Source: Polaromonas sp.
GTDB taxonomy: Bacteria; Pseudomonadota; Gammaproteobacteria; Burkholderiales; Burkholderiaceae_C
Assembly: GCF_029945925.1 (NCBI RefSeq)
Contig: NZ_JAQSDN010000042.1
Location: forward strand, 124,001 to 188,000
Length of the DNA stretch: 64,000 bases
Direction: 5' to 3'
Each line of letters begins with the position of its first letter. Within the stretch, counting starts at the first letter, position 1. The notes beneath the pieces are model-generated. The model had not been told where the DNA came from, made no database searches, and saw only the letters and a list, made by a program, of their open reading frames with translations. Positions 20,201 through 27,197 of this stretch are shown piece by piece. A program made the translations under genes and the position numbers.

Positions 20201-20717
20201 GTTGCGCGCGCTGCAGTTCCAGGTAAAAGCGGTGCGGGAACAGGCCCGCAAAATGCAGCGCACATTCCAGCGCGCGCGGGCCGTCGCCCTGCACCAGCGC
20301 CTGCCCCACCGCGCCGCCCTGCGCGCCGGACAGCGCAATCAGCCCCTCGCCGAGCTCCTGCAGCCATTCCAGGCTGATGATGGCCTGGTCGCGCACCACG
20401 CCCCGGGTCCAGGCCCGGGTCAGCAACTCCGAAAGATTCAGGTAGCCCTGGCGGTTTTGCACCAGCAACAGCAGCCGGGCCGGCGCCGCACCCGCTTCCT
20501 TGCCCGGCACCTGCACCCACACGTCCGCACCGATCAGCGGCTTGACCCCGGCGCCGCGCGTTTCCTTGTAGAACTTGACCGTGCCGAACAGGTTGCCCAG
20601 ATCGGTGATGGCCAGCGCGGGCTGGCGGTCGGCCGCTGCGGCGGCCACGATTTCATCGATGCGGTTGGTGCCATCGACGACTGAAAACTCGGTGTGGATA
20701 CGTAAATGGACAAACAT
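17211..20717 (-). CDS. dnaE: DNA polymerase III alpha subunit
   Basis: The replicative polymerase of the C family, 1168 residues, normal length. Domains in order: PHP (starts FVHLRIHTEFSVVDGT, residues 1 to about 280), palm/fingers with the catalytic acidic motif PDFDIDF (D404, D406), a helix-hairpin-helix region (about 880-920) and an OB fold (about 1010-1080). Start ATG is at 20715-20717, with TAAAAT six bases upstream and no ribosome site. Its neighbours are not functionally linked. The reverse strand shows long open frames (up to about 800 codons), which are shadows of the codon bias here. Confidence 0.97.
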   Translation of the reverse strand: MFVHLRIHTEFSVVDGTNRIDEIVAAAAADRQPALAITDLGNLFGTVKFYKETRGAGVKPLIGADVWVQVPGKEAGAAPARLLLLVQNRQGYLNLSELLTRAWTRGVVRDQAIISLEWLQELGEGLIALSGAQGGAVGQALVQGDGPRALECALHFAGLFPHRFYLELQRAQRADDEQHVAAAVQLAARLKLPVVATHPVQFLGYEDYEAHEARVCIAEGEILGNARRVRKFTREQYFKSSAQMAELFADLPSALANTVEIAKRCNLKLDLGKPMLPEYPTPEVDGVRMSPDEYFRYASFQGLEERLAHLYPNEAVRNEKRPQYVERLEFEINTILKMGFPGYFLIVGDFINWAKNNGCPVGPGRGSGAGSLVAYSLKITDLDPLQYNLLFERFLNPERVSMPDFDIDFCQTNRDRVIDYVKDKYGHAAVSQIVTFGTMAARAAIRDVGRVLDFSYGFCDGISKLIPNKPGQAVTLQLVPADRKKNDKMVYALEAEPVLAEREAKEEDVRTLLELARKLEGLTRNVGMHAGGVLIAPGKLTDFCPLYLQPGSTSAVSQFDKNDVEAIGLVKFDFLGLATLTILELAREFIVQRHPAQKDFKFENLPLDDQRVYALFAEGKTEAVFQFESIGMQRMLKDARPNRLEDLIAMNALYRPGPMDLIPTYIARKQGKETPEYPDPRVKPILEETYGIMVYQEQVMQTAQILGGYSLGGADMLRRAMGKKDEKEMAAQREIFRKGAGINGLSQEKADEVFDLMEKFAGYGFNKSHSAAYALLAYHTAWLKRHFTAEFFCANMTVEMGDTDKLRILFGDAQKMGISFESPDVNRGHYRFEPITDKSIRYGLGAVKGTGQQAIAAIVAAREAGGPFTSLYDFCLRVDKSKMNKRTVEALIKAGAFDNLQLNRASLLASVDRAFEFAAQAEANVNQGGLFDMDSHAASTQEPPLLEAVPFGVKARLVQEKTAIGFYLSGHLFDEVETEVRQFVKRRIDDLIDSRDQTLLAAIVSDLRVINGNRGKLIIFKLDDKTDTLEASVDEATFNANRNLLKDDELVIVQGTLQPASERFGRRFKVTQVWSLESARCRFGKYLRVAVNGTAPDVQRIVRDFPPRKEMSEQGEVSRGLPVRLSLKRDSVVAELQLGEAAKFFPTDAALASWMAQADQGLASIVYE

Positions 20718-20723
20718 GGCTTC

Positions 20724-20729
20724 ATTTTA
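20724..20729 (-). promoter_or_regulatory. -10-like hexamer 6 nt before dnaE start (leaderless candidate)
   Basis: On the minus strand TAAAAT is followed by GAAGCC and then ATG. There is no Shine-Dalgarno sequence. The -35 region would fall inside the adjacent GC-rich repeat and shows no good hexamer. Confidence 0.45.
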
Positions 20730-20742
20730 GGGCGTGGATGTT

Positions 20743-20834
20743 GCCCCCACGGTTGCTCGCTTCGCGTAGCGCCCTGCCCCCCGAGGGGCCGCTGCGCCTG
20801 CGGCCCGGCAAAGCCGGTTCCGCGGCCCCGGCTT
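20743..20834 (+). repeat. GC-rich multi-hairpin repeat, short form, between dnaE and trhO
   Basis: Begins GCCCCCACGGTTGCTCGCTT, then GCCCCCCGAGGGGCCGC, TGCGCCTGCGGCCCGGC, AAAGCCGGTTCCGCGGCCCC. Lies in the divergent dnaE/trhO promoter region, a few bases from both -10-like elements. Confidence 0.8.
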
Positions 20835-20852
20835 GAATTAAAGGCATCCCCC

Positions 20853-20858
20853 TACAAT
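20853..20858 (+). promoter_or_regulatory. -10-like hexamer just before trhO start
   Basis: TACAAT lies nine bases before ATG 20868 and no ribosome site is visible, so the transcript would have almost no leader. A TTGAAT at 20833-20838 could serve as -35 but the spacing (14) is short. Confidence 0.4.
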
Positions 20859-20867
20859 TCCGGCATC

Positions 20868-21647
20868 ATGAAAGTTCTGAACATTGCGGCCTACAAGTTT
20901 GTCGCCCTGGAAGGCCTGGCAGAGCTGCAGGCCGGGGTGCGGGAAGCCCTGCAGGACCGCGCCATCAAAGGCACGGTGCTGCTGGCCGAAGAAGGCATCA
21001 ACCTGTTCCTGGCCGCCCCGCGCGCCGACATTCATGATTTTTTGGCATGGTTGCGGCGTGATGCCCGTCTCCATGACCTGGAGGTCAAGGAAAGCTGGTC
21101 CCATGCCCAGCCTTTTCGCAAACTGCTGGTCAGGATCAAGCCTGAAATCATCCGCATGAACCACCCGGCCATCCAGCCGGCGGCCGGCCGCGCCCCGGCG
21201 GTGGATGCGGCGACGCTCAAACGCTGGCTGGATGCGGGCCACGACGATGACGGGCGCCCCGTGGTGACGCTGGACACGCGCAACGACTTCGAGGTGGATG
21301 TGGGCACCTTCCGGCATGCCATCGACTGGCGCATCACCAAATTCACCGAATTCCCGCACGCCCTGTTACAGCACCAGGAGGCGCTCAAGGGCAAAACCGT
21401 GGTGAGCTTCTGCACCGGTGGCATACGTTGCGAGAAGGCCGCCATCTTCATGCGCGAGGCCGGCGTCGAACATGTCTTCCAGCTTGACGGCGGCATCCTC
21501 AAATATTTCGAGGAAAGCGGCCACACCCACTTTGACGGAGAATGTTTTGTCTTCGACGAGCGGCGCGCACTCGACCCGGCATTGAAACCCCGCGTGAATG
21601 TCGGGGCATTGTCTGACAGCCCGACATCGGAAGACATGGAAAGCTGA
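20868..21647 (+). CDS. trhO: Rhodanese-domain protein TrhO (tRNA U34 hydroxylase, UPF0176/YceA)
   Basis: Oxygen-dependent hydroxylation of wobble uridine in tRNA (5-hydroxyuridine formation) is the known role of this family. The 259-residue protein has an N-terminal ferredoxin-like part (FKGT-like IKGTVLLAEEGIN) and a rhodanese domain with the active-site Cys in SFCTGGIRCEKAA. ATG 20868 is used, since family members start MKVLNIAAYKFV. The upstream part of the frame is the hairpin repeat and is not coding. Confidence 0.93.
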   Translation: MKVLNIAAYKFVALEGLAELQAGVREALQDRAIKGTVLLAEEGINLFLAAPRADIHDFLAWLRRDARLHDLEVKESWSHAQPFRKLLVRIKPEIIRMNHPAIQPAAGRAPAVDAATLKRWLDAGHDDDGRPVVTLDTRNDFEVDVGTFRHAIDWRITKFTEFPHALLQHQEALKGKTVVSFCTGGIRCEKAAIFMREAGVEHVFQLDGGILKYFEESGHTHFDGECFVFDERRALDPALKPRVNVGALSDSPTSEDMES

Positions 21648-21698
21648 ACGGGTTTTTCGGGCCCTGCCGCCCTTCCACCTTTTTTGCATCGAGCCGCC

Positions 21699-23033
21699 AT
21701 GCCCACACCCAATGCCGCCCGCCACGCCGCCACCGGGACTTCCAGCCTGGCGCAACGCTTCCAGCAGGTCCGCAGCCAGACCGAACGGCTCGTTCAGCCC
21801 CTGAGCGCCGAGGATTGCCAGTTGCAGTCCATGCCCGACGCCAGCCCCGCCAAATGGCATCTGGCCCACCTGACCTGGTTTTTCGAAACCTTTGTCCTCG
21901 AGCGTTTTGAAAAGGACTTCCGGCCTTTCGATGCCAGCTTCAGGGTGCTGTTCAACAGCTATTACAACGGCGTTGGCGACAAGTACCCGCGGCCGCAACG
22001 CGGCCTGATCAGCCGGCCGACCCTGCAGCAGGTGCTGGCCTACCGGGCCGAGGTGGACGAGCGCGTGCAGACCCTCCTGCGGCGGACCCCGGCCGGTCCT
22101 GCCGAAAACGAGCTCGCGCAACTGCTGACACTGGGCCTGCACCACGAGCAGCAGCACCAGGAACTGCTGCTGACCGACATCAAACACGCCCTGTCCTTCA
22201 ACCCGGCGCGGCCAGCCTATGCCGGGCACTGGCCGCTGGCGGGCATCAGCCCGCAGCCGCTGCGCTGGATGGGTTTTGAAGGCGGCCTGCTGGAGCACGG
22301 CTTCGACCCCGCCATGGACGGCGCCTTTGCCTTTGACAACGAGACGCCGCGCCACAAGGTGTATGTGGCGCCGTTTGACATCGGCCACCGGCTGGTCACC
22401 AACGGGGAGATGATGGCTTTCATGGCGGACGGCGGTTACCGGCGGCCCGAGCTGTGGCTGGCCATGGGCTGGGACTGGGTGCAAGGCACTGGGGCGACGA
22501 TGCCGCTGTACTGGCAGATGCCTGACACGCAAAACGGCCCGTATCGCAACTTCACGCTGCAGGGCCTGGTGCAGGTAGACCCGCACACGCCCGTCTGTCA
22601 CCTCAGTTATTTCGAGGCCGACGCCTATGCACGCTGGGCCGGTGCGCGCCTGCCGACAGAGTTTGAATGGGAGCTGGCGGCGCGCAGTGTGTCAGCCCCG
22701 CCCGGCCAGCGCGCCGAGGGCAACTTTGTCGAAGGTGGCGCCTACCACCCGATCCCGCTGCAGCAGCGCAGCACAGGCCACCCGGCCCAGATGTTTGGCG
22801 ATGTCTGGGAGTGGACCCAGTCCAACTACAACCCCTATCCCGGCTACAAGCCCTGGGAGGGCCTGGTCGGCGAATACAACGGCAAGTTCATGTGCAACCA
22901 GTTCGTGCTGCGCGGCGGCTCCTGCGCCACGCCGCAAGGCCATGTGCGCACCAGCTACCGCAATTTTTTTCCGCCGGAGGCGCAGTGGCAATTCAGCGGT
23001 TTGCGGTTGGCACGCGACGGCGCCGCCGCCTGA
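21699..23033 (+). CDS. egtB: Ergothioneine biosynthesis protein EgtB (iron-dependent sulfoxide synthase)
   Basis: Joins hercynine with a cysteine-containing thiol in an oxygen-dependent reaction. The N-terminal DinB-like domain carries the iron ligands: KWHLAHL (H54/H57) and the pair H149 and H153 in LHHEQQHQE. The C-terminal FGE-sulfatase domain has the usual RLPTEFEWE and VWEWTQSNYNPYPGY signatures and LRGGSC. About 444 residues, normal. egtD, the histidine methyltransferase of the same pathway, is 11.8 kb downstream at 34801. The gene ends three bases before the convergent pirin gene. Confidence 0.92.
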   Translation: MPTPNAARHAATGTSSLAQRFQQVRSQTERLVQPLSAEDCQLQSMPDASPAKWHLAHLTWFFETFVLERFEKDFRPFDASFRVLFNSYYNGVGDKYPRPQRGLISRPTLQQVLAYRAEVDERVQTLLRRTPAGPAENELAQLLTLGLHHEQQHQELLLTDIKHALSFNPARPAYAGHWPLAGISPQPLRWMGFEGGLLEHGFDPAMDGAFAFDNETPRHKVYVAPFDIGHRLVTNGEMMAFMADGGYRRPELWLAMGWDWVQGTGATMPLYWQMPDTQNGPYRNFTLQGLVQVDPHTPVCHLSYFEADAYARWAGARLPTEFEWELAARSVSAPPGQRAEGNFVEGGAYHPIPLQQRSTGHPAQMFGDVWEWTQSNYNPYPGYKPWEGLVGEYNGKFMCNQFVLRGGSCATPQGHVRTSYRNFFPPEAQWQFSGLRLARDGAAA

Positions 23034-23036
23034 AAC

Positions 23037-23921
23037 TCACGCTGCGGTAAAACGGCGCTCGGGCAGCGCAATCAGCTCCGCATCCCCCGGCACCTGGCCC
23101 ATGGTCTGGGCCTCCCAGTCGCGCGAGGCCTGCACAATCCGCTCCTTGCGGCTGGACACGAAGTTCCACCACATGAAGCGGTGGCCATCCAGCGCGTCGC
23201 CGCCTATCACCATCAGCCGCACCGCTTCGCCGGCCGTGATCGATGCCGCCGCGCCCGGCGCCAGCACGGCCAGCGTGTGCGCAGCCACCTGTTCGCCGTC
23301 CACCAGCACCGAGCGGTCCACGGTGTACAGCGCCAGCTCCTCGGCCAGCGGCGGCAGTTCGAACACCGCGCCGGCAGCGAGCTGCACATCGAGATAGAGG
23401 GTCGGAGAAAAAGTGCGTACCGGCGAACGCTGGCCAAACGCGTCGCCGATCAACACACGAACCTGCGCGTCGCCCAGCACCAGCGACGGAATGGCCGACG
23501 CCGGGGTGCGCACGAAATCCGGCGGGGCCTCTTCATGCTCGCGCGGCAGGGCCGCCCACAGCTGGATGCCGTGGTTGACGTAGGTGCTTGCCTCGAGCTC
23601 CTGCGGCGCACGCTCGGAATGCACGATGCCGCGTCCGGCCGTCATCCAGTTGATGGCGCCGGGCTCGATGCGCTGGCTGGAGCCCAGGCTGTCGCGGTGC
23701 ATGATGGCCCCGTCAAACAGGTAGGTCACCGTCGCCAGGCCGATGTGCGGATGTGGCCGCACGTCGTGCGAGTCTCCGGGGGCCACCGTGACCGGGCCGA
23801 AATGGTCAAAAAACAAAAAGGGCCCCACCGCCTGCCGCTGCGCGGCGGGCAGCAGACGGCGCACCCGAAAGCCGCCCCCGAGGTCCTTGTCGTGTCCGGT
23901 CAATGTCAGGTCAACAGGCAT
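23037..23921 (-). CDS. Pirin-family protein (bicupin)
   Basis: A two-cupin pirin of about 294 residues. Family members bind a metal through three His and one Glu; visible here is PHPHIGLATVTYLFDGAIMHRDS and the later IVHSERAP in the N-terminal cupin. Some pirins are quercetin dioxygenases, others redox co-regulators; the role here is open. The start ATG at 23921 has GGAG ten bases upstream; the frame extends to 23966 without a ribosome site. Probably last gene of the minus-strand pirin-doxX-flavodoxin-pirin operon. Confidence 0.85.
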   Translation of the reverse strand: MPVDLTLTGHDKDLGGGFRVRRLLPAAQRQAVGPFLFFDHFGPVTVAPGDSHDVRPHPHIGLATVTYLFDGAIMHRDSLGSSQRIEPGAINWMTAGRGIVHSERAPQELEASTYVNHGIQLWAALPREHEEAPPDFVRTPASAIPSLVLGDAQVRVLIGDAFGQRSPVRTFSPTLYLDVQLAAGAVFELPPLAEELALYTVDRSVLVDGEQVAAHTLAVLAPGAAASITAGEAVRLMVIGGDALDGHRFMWWNFVSSRKERIVQASRDWEAQTMGQVPGDAELIALPERRFTAA

Positions 23922-23982
23922 GGCGGTGACTCCAGAACGTGGTTTATTGAGATCTCCATCAATCATGACAGGCCACTTGCTA

Positions 23983-24032
23983 CCGTTCGCCCTGAGCTTG
24001 TCGAAGGGCTTCGACAGGCTCAGCCCGAACGG
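23983..24032. repeat. Inverted repeat of the CCTGAGCxTGTCGAAGG family
   Basis: CGTTCGCCCTGAGCTTGTCGAAG and, after GG, its inverted copy CTTCGACAGGCTCAGCCCGAACG form a long hairpin between the flavodoxin-like gene and the first pirin gene. Half-copies lie at 28294-28319 and 46641-46660. This sequence type is widespread in bacterial intergenic regions. Confidence 0.8.
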
Positions 24033-24077
24033 CGGGGTGTCATGAAGGACGAAAACATCAATAGCTGGCGGGTGAGG

Positions 24078-24632
24078 TCAGGCGTGAAATTTCGCGGCCA
24101 CATCGGCCACCCGCTGGCCGAACAGCCGGGCCGTGGCCAGGTCGCCCGCGGCCATCTCGCTGGCGCCCGCGTCGGAAGGCGACTGCGCGATCGCTCCGCT
24201 GTAGGACACGAGGTAGTTGATGTCGTCGCGCTGGGCGGCCTTGCTGTTCGACGGCATCAGGCCCTGGCTGACCCAGACCATGCCATGCTGCATTGCCAGC
24301 GTGAACAGCGTGGTGAGCGTGCCCTGCTTGTCGCCGTTCATGCCCGCGCTGTTGGTGAAGCCGGCGGCGAGTTTGTCCTTCCACTCCTGGCTGAACCACG
24401 GTTTGGAAGATGCATCGGCAAACTTCTTGAACTGCCAGCTCACGTTGCCCATGTAAGTGGGCGAACCGAAGATGATGGCGTCGGCAGCTTTCAGCTGCTC
24501 CCAGCCACCCTCGGGGAGGTTGCCATCGGCGTCGATGGCCAGAAGCTCGGCACCGGCACCTTCAGCAACCGCCTGCGCCATGCGCTGGGTATGCCCGTAA
24601 CCGGAGTGGTAAACGACGACGACGTTGGTCAT
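24078..24632 (-). CDS. Flavodoxin-fold NAD(P)H:quinone oxidoreductase-like protein (WrbA-like)
   Basis: About 184 residues with a flavodoxin-like fold. The FMN phosphate loop is visible near the N-terminus (VVVVYHSGYGHTQRMAQAV) and the GSPTYMGNVSW loop around residues 57-67 matches WrbA-type flavodoxins. Such enzymes reduce quinones by two electrons and so limit redox cycling. The start ATG at 24632 has AAGGA (in CCAAGGACAACACACC) upstream. It lies between doxX and a pirin gene on the same strand and is probably co-transcribed. Confidence 0.85.
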   Translation of the reverse strand: MTNVVVVYHSGYGHTQRMAQAVAEGAGAELLAIDADGNLPEGGWEQLKAADAIIFGSPTYMGNVSWQFKKFADASSKPWFSQEWKDKLAAGFTNSAGMNGDKQGTLTTLFTLAMQHGMVWVSQGLMPSNSKAAQRDDINYLVSYSGAIAQSPSDAGASEMAAGDLATARLFGQRVADVAAKFHA

Positions 24633-24652
24633 GGTGTGTTGTCCTTGGGTTC

Positions 24653-24700
24653 AGAAAAGGAAGGGAAGAGAAGAGGAAGAAGACAAGGAAGAGGAGGAAA
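24653..24700. other. 48-base polypurine tract between flavodoxin-like gene and doxX
   Basis: On the plus strand the stretch is A and G only, except one C at 24684, made of AAGG, AAGAGG and AGGAGGAAA runs. It is directly followed by an imperfect hairpin (24705-24728, CAGGC...GCCTG) that could be a weak terminator or processing site for doxX. The tract could form triplex DNA or an RNA lacking structure. Confidence 0.6.
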
Positions 24701-24755
24701 CAGGCAGGCCGGCACTGGAGCCAGCCTGCGGAAAGCAGATCATGACGTTTCGCGA

Positions 24756-25166
24756 TCAGCCTTTGAGTTTGCCGTCCACGCTCCAGGCACCGGCACCCCA
24801 GGCGACGATGGTCAAAAGGCCACCGACCACGGCGATGTTCTTGAAGAAGGCCTGCTGTTGCTGCATGACCATCTCGGCCGGCACCGCCCAGAAGTTGTGA
24901 AAGATGAAGGTGATCACCAGGGTGAACAAGGCGATACCCAGCGCTGCCCAGCGGGTCTGGAAGCCGATCAGCAGCAGCAGGCCCAGGCCCAGTTCGATGC
25001 CAATGGCGGCGGCCGCGGCCAGTTCTGGCAGAGGAACACCCTTGGAAGCGATGTAGCCGGCCGTTCCGGTGAATCCGGCGATCTTGCTGAAGCCGGCTGG
25101 CACAAACAGCAGGGCGATCAGTATGCGGCCGAACAGGGAAAACGGGTTCTGGAGGGAGTTGAGCAT
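24756..25166 (-). CDS. DoxX-family membrane protein
   Basis: A 136-residue inner-membrane protein with four predicted helices (about 10-28, 45-70, 74-92 and 107-128). The DoxX pattern is visible: an N-terminal R-LIALLFVPAGFSKI and central GIELGLGLLLLIGF. DoxX/DoxD proteins associate with quinone- or thiol-linked redox reactions, fitting the flavodoxin and pirin neighbours. Start ATG at 25166 follows AAAAAGGACTCACC on the minus strand. Confidence 0.88.
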   Translation of the reverse strand: MLNSLQNPFSLFGRILIALLFVPAGFSKIAGFTGTAGYIASKGVPLPELAAAAAIGIELGLGLLLLIGFQTRWAALGIALFTLVITFIFHNFWAVPAEMVMQQQQAFFKNIAVVGGLLTIVAWGAGAWSVDGKLKG

Positions 25167-25258
25167 GGTGAGTCCTTTTTATTGAGAGTGATGAAAGAAA
25201 AAATTTGAACCAAAGCGCCCGGCCGTGCAAGTCCCGGGCCGCTTCGGCACTTCGGCGT

Positions 25259-25960
25259 TCAGGCCGTCAGATCGAAAACCAGTACCTCGGCGTCCTTGCC
25301 ATGGGACAGCTGCAGCCGGCCCTCGGCTTCCAGCTGGAGCGCGTCGCCCGCCTTCAGAGCCTGGCCATTGACCTGGAGTTCCCCGCGCACCAGGTGCACA
25401 TAGGTCTTGCGTTGCGGGTTCAGCGCCATGTCGGCCGTCTCGTCGCCGTCGAACAGGCCCGCATAAACCCGGGCGTCCGCGTGAATCGTCACCGAGTCCT
25501 GCGCGCCGTCGGGCGATGCCACCAGCCGCAACGCGCCGCGTTTGTCGCTGTCGGGAAAACTTTTCTGCTCGTAGCTGGGCGGGATGCCGGTGACATTGGG
25601 CTCGATCCAGATCTGCAGGAAATGCGTGGTCTCGCCTTCGGCATGGTTGAACTCGCTGTGCTGCACACCGGTGCCCGCACTCATGCGCTGCACGTCACCG
25701 GGCGGAATGCCCTTGACGTTGCCCATGCTGTCCTTGTGCGCCAGTTCGCCGCTGAGGACATAACTGATGATTTCCATGTCCCGGTGGCCATGCGTTCCGA
25801 AGCCCTTGCCAGCAGCAATCCTGTCTTCATTGATGACGCGCAGGTTGCCAAAACCCATGTGGGCCGGGTCGTAATAACCGGCAAACGAGAAGGAATGGAA
25901 GGACTTGAGCCAGCCGTGGTCGGCGTAGCCGCGTTCGCTGGATGATCGGGGGGTCATCAT
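25259..25960 (-). CDS. Pirin-family protein (YhhW-like)
   Basis: A second pirin of about 233 residues, closer to E. coli YhhW, a quercetin dioxygenase in vitro. The motif THGHRDMEIISYVLSGELAHKDSMG and HSEFNHAEGE provide the expected metal ligands (His, His, His, Glu). ATGATG at 25955-25960 is preceded by AAAGGAGCTCCCC; upstream codons are not part of the gene. Presumed first gene of the operon, 126 bp from the divergent LysR gene. Confidence 0.88.
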   Translation of the reverse strand: MMTPRSSSERGYADHGWLKSFHSFSFAGYYDPAHMGFGNLRVINEDRIAAGKGFGTHGHRDMEIISYVLSGELAHKDSMGNVKGIPPGDVQRMSAGTGVQHSEFNHAEGETTHFLQIWIEPNVTGIPPSYEQKSFPDSDKRGALRLVASPDGAQDSVTIHADARVYAGLFDGDETADMALNPQRKTYVHLVRGELQVNGQALKAGDALQLEAEGRLQLSHGKDAEVLVFDLTA

Positions 25961-26056
25961 GGGGAGCTCCTTTCGGGGTGCATGTGAAATGCGTTTGCAA
26001 TGACTCCAATGTAGGGGCCGGCGCGCCACTGGCCATTGCAGTTATTTGATGGCATC

Positions 26057-26073
26057 ATTCAAATTGTTTGAAT
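26057..26073. promoter_or_regulatory. Perfect inverted repeat, LysR-type operator candidate
   Basis: ATTCAAA-TTG-TTTGAAT, a 7+3+7 perfect palindrome containing the T-N11-A core (T59 to A71). It is 14 bp before the LysR start codon and about 97 bp upstream of the divergent pirin gene, the usual geometry for LysR autoregulation and control of the divergent operon. Confidence 0.65.
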
Positions 26074-26086
26074 CATCAACCCCTCA

Positions 26087-27031
26087 ATGAACAACCGCGT
26101 GCGCGATGCGCTGACCCCCGAAACCATAGGCCTGATCGGCACCGTTCACCGCACCGGCAGCATGGCGGCGGCCGCACGCGAGCTCGGCGTGGTGCCCAGC
26201 GCGCTGACCTATCGCATCCGCCAGGTGGAAGATGCGCTGGACGTGCTGCTGTTCGACCGCTCCTCCCGGCAGGCCAAACTGACCGAGGCGGGCAAGGAGC
26301 TGCTGCGCGAAGGCACACGCCTGCTGGCTGAACTCGACGCGGTGGCCAACCGCGTCAAACGTGTGGCCACCGGCTGGGAACCCCAGCTGACGCTGGCGGT
26401 GGACAGCGTGATCTCGCGCACCACCGTGATGGAATTGTGCGAGGCCTTTTTTGCACTGAACCCGCCCACCCGCCTGCGGCTGCGGGAAGAAGCCCTGTCC
26501 GGCACGCTGGAAGCCCTCACCTCGGGCCAGGCCGATCTGGCCATCGGCGTGGCCATCGAGCCCGGCATCCACAAGTCGGTGCAAAGCAAGCCGCTGGGCA
26601 GCATCCATTTCATTTACGCCGTCGCGCCGCACCATCCCCTGGCGCAGGCCCCCGAGCCCGTCACCGATGCCATGCTGATGCCACACCGCGCGGTGGCGGT
26701 CGCCGACTCGGTGCAGCGGGGAAGCGGCGTCTCGGTCGGGCTGCTGGGCGGCCAGGACATCTTCACCGTGCCGGGCATGCAAGAAAAACTCGATGCGCAG
26801 CTGCGCGGCCTGGGTGGCGGCTTTCTGCCCGAATACCTCGCGCGGCCCCACATCGCCACCGGCAGGCTGGTTGAAAAACGCGTGCAGCGGGCAGAGCGCC
26901 ACATCCCCGTCAGTTATGCCTGGCGCCGCGTGACCACCGGCAGCGAGGGCCGCGCCCTGCAGTGGTGGCTCAAACAGCTGGACAGCCCCGCGACGCGAAA
27001 GGCCCTTCTGGAGCGCGACCATGCTGTGTAA
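26087..27031 (+). CDS. LysR-family transcriptional regulator
   Basis: 314 residues. The N-terminal winged helix-turn-helix is clear (TGSMAAAARELGVVPSALTYRIRQVEDALDVLLFDRSSRQAKLTEAG), followed by a periplasmic-binding-protein-like sensor domain from about residue 95. It is divergent from the pirin/doxX/flavodoxin operon and separated from it by a palindrome of LysR type, so it is likely its regulator. The inducer is unknown; a quinone or other electrophile would fit the target genes, which is inference. Confidence 0.92.
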   Translation: MNNRVRDALTPETIGLIGTVHRTGSMAAAARELGVVPSALTYRIRQVEDALDVLLFDRSSRQAKLTEAGKELLREGTRLLAELDAVANRVKRVATGWEPQLTLAVDSVISRTTVMELCEAFFALNPPTRLRLREEALSGTLEALTSGQADLAIGVAIEPGIHKSVQSKPLGSIHFIYAVAPHHPLAQAPEPVTDAMLMPHRAVAVADSVQRGSGVSVGLLGGQDIFTVPGMQEKLDAQLRGLGGGFLPEYLARPHIATGRLVEKRVQRAERHIPVSYAWRRVTTGSEGRALQWWLKQLDSPATRKALLERDHAV

Positions 27032-27197
27032 AACCCTGACCCGCAGCGAATGTCCGGCCGGCCGGCTACGCCAGCGTGTAGAGTGTGATCATGATTTCCA
27101 TTGATGTTTGCGCTGTGCTGCCAAAATCCGGAAAAGCCCGCCACCGAGACCTGCAGGCCAACCGCCCTTTTCACCCCGCCATAAAAAGTACAAAGAC

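Noticed and set aside
18231..20684. Open frame of about 817 codons antisense to dnaE
   Set aside because: It lies fully inside a normal dnaE gene, its translation is Gln/His/Arg/Gly-rich without domains, and high GC at third codon positions of dnaE keeps this antisense frame open.
24055..24080. ATCAATAGCTGGCGGG at the 3' side of the flavodoxin-like gene as a repeat copy
   Set aside because: Only about ten bases agree with the repeat and the second half is missing.
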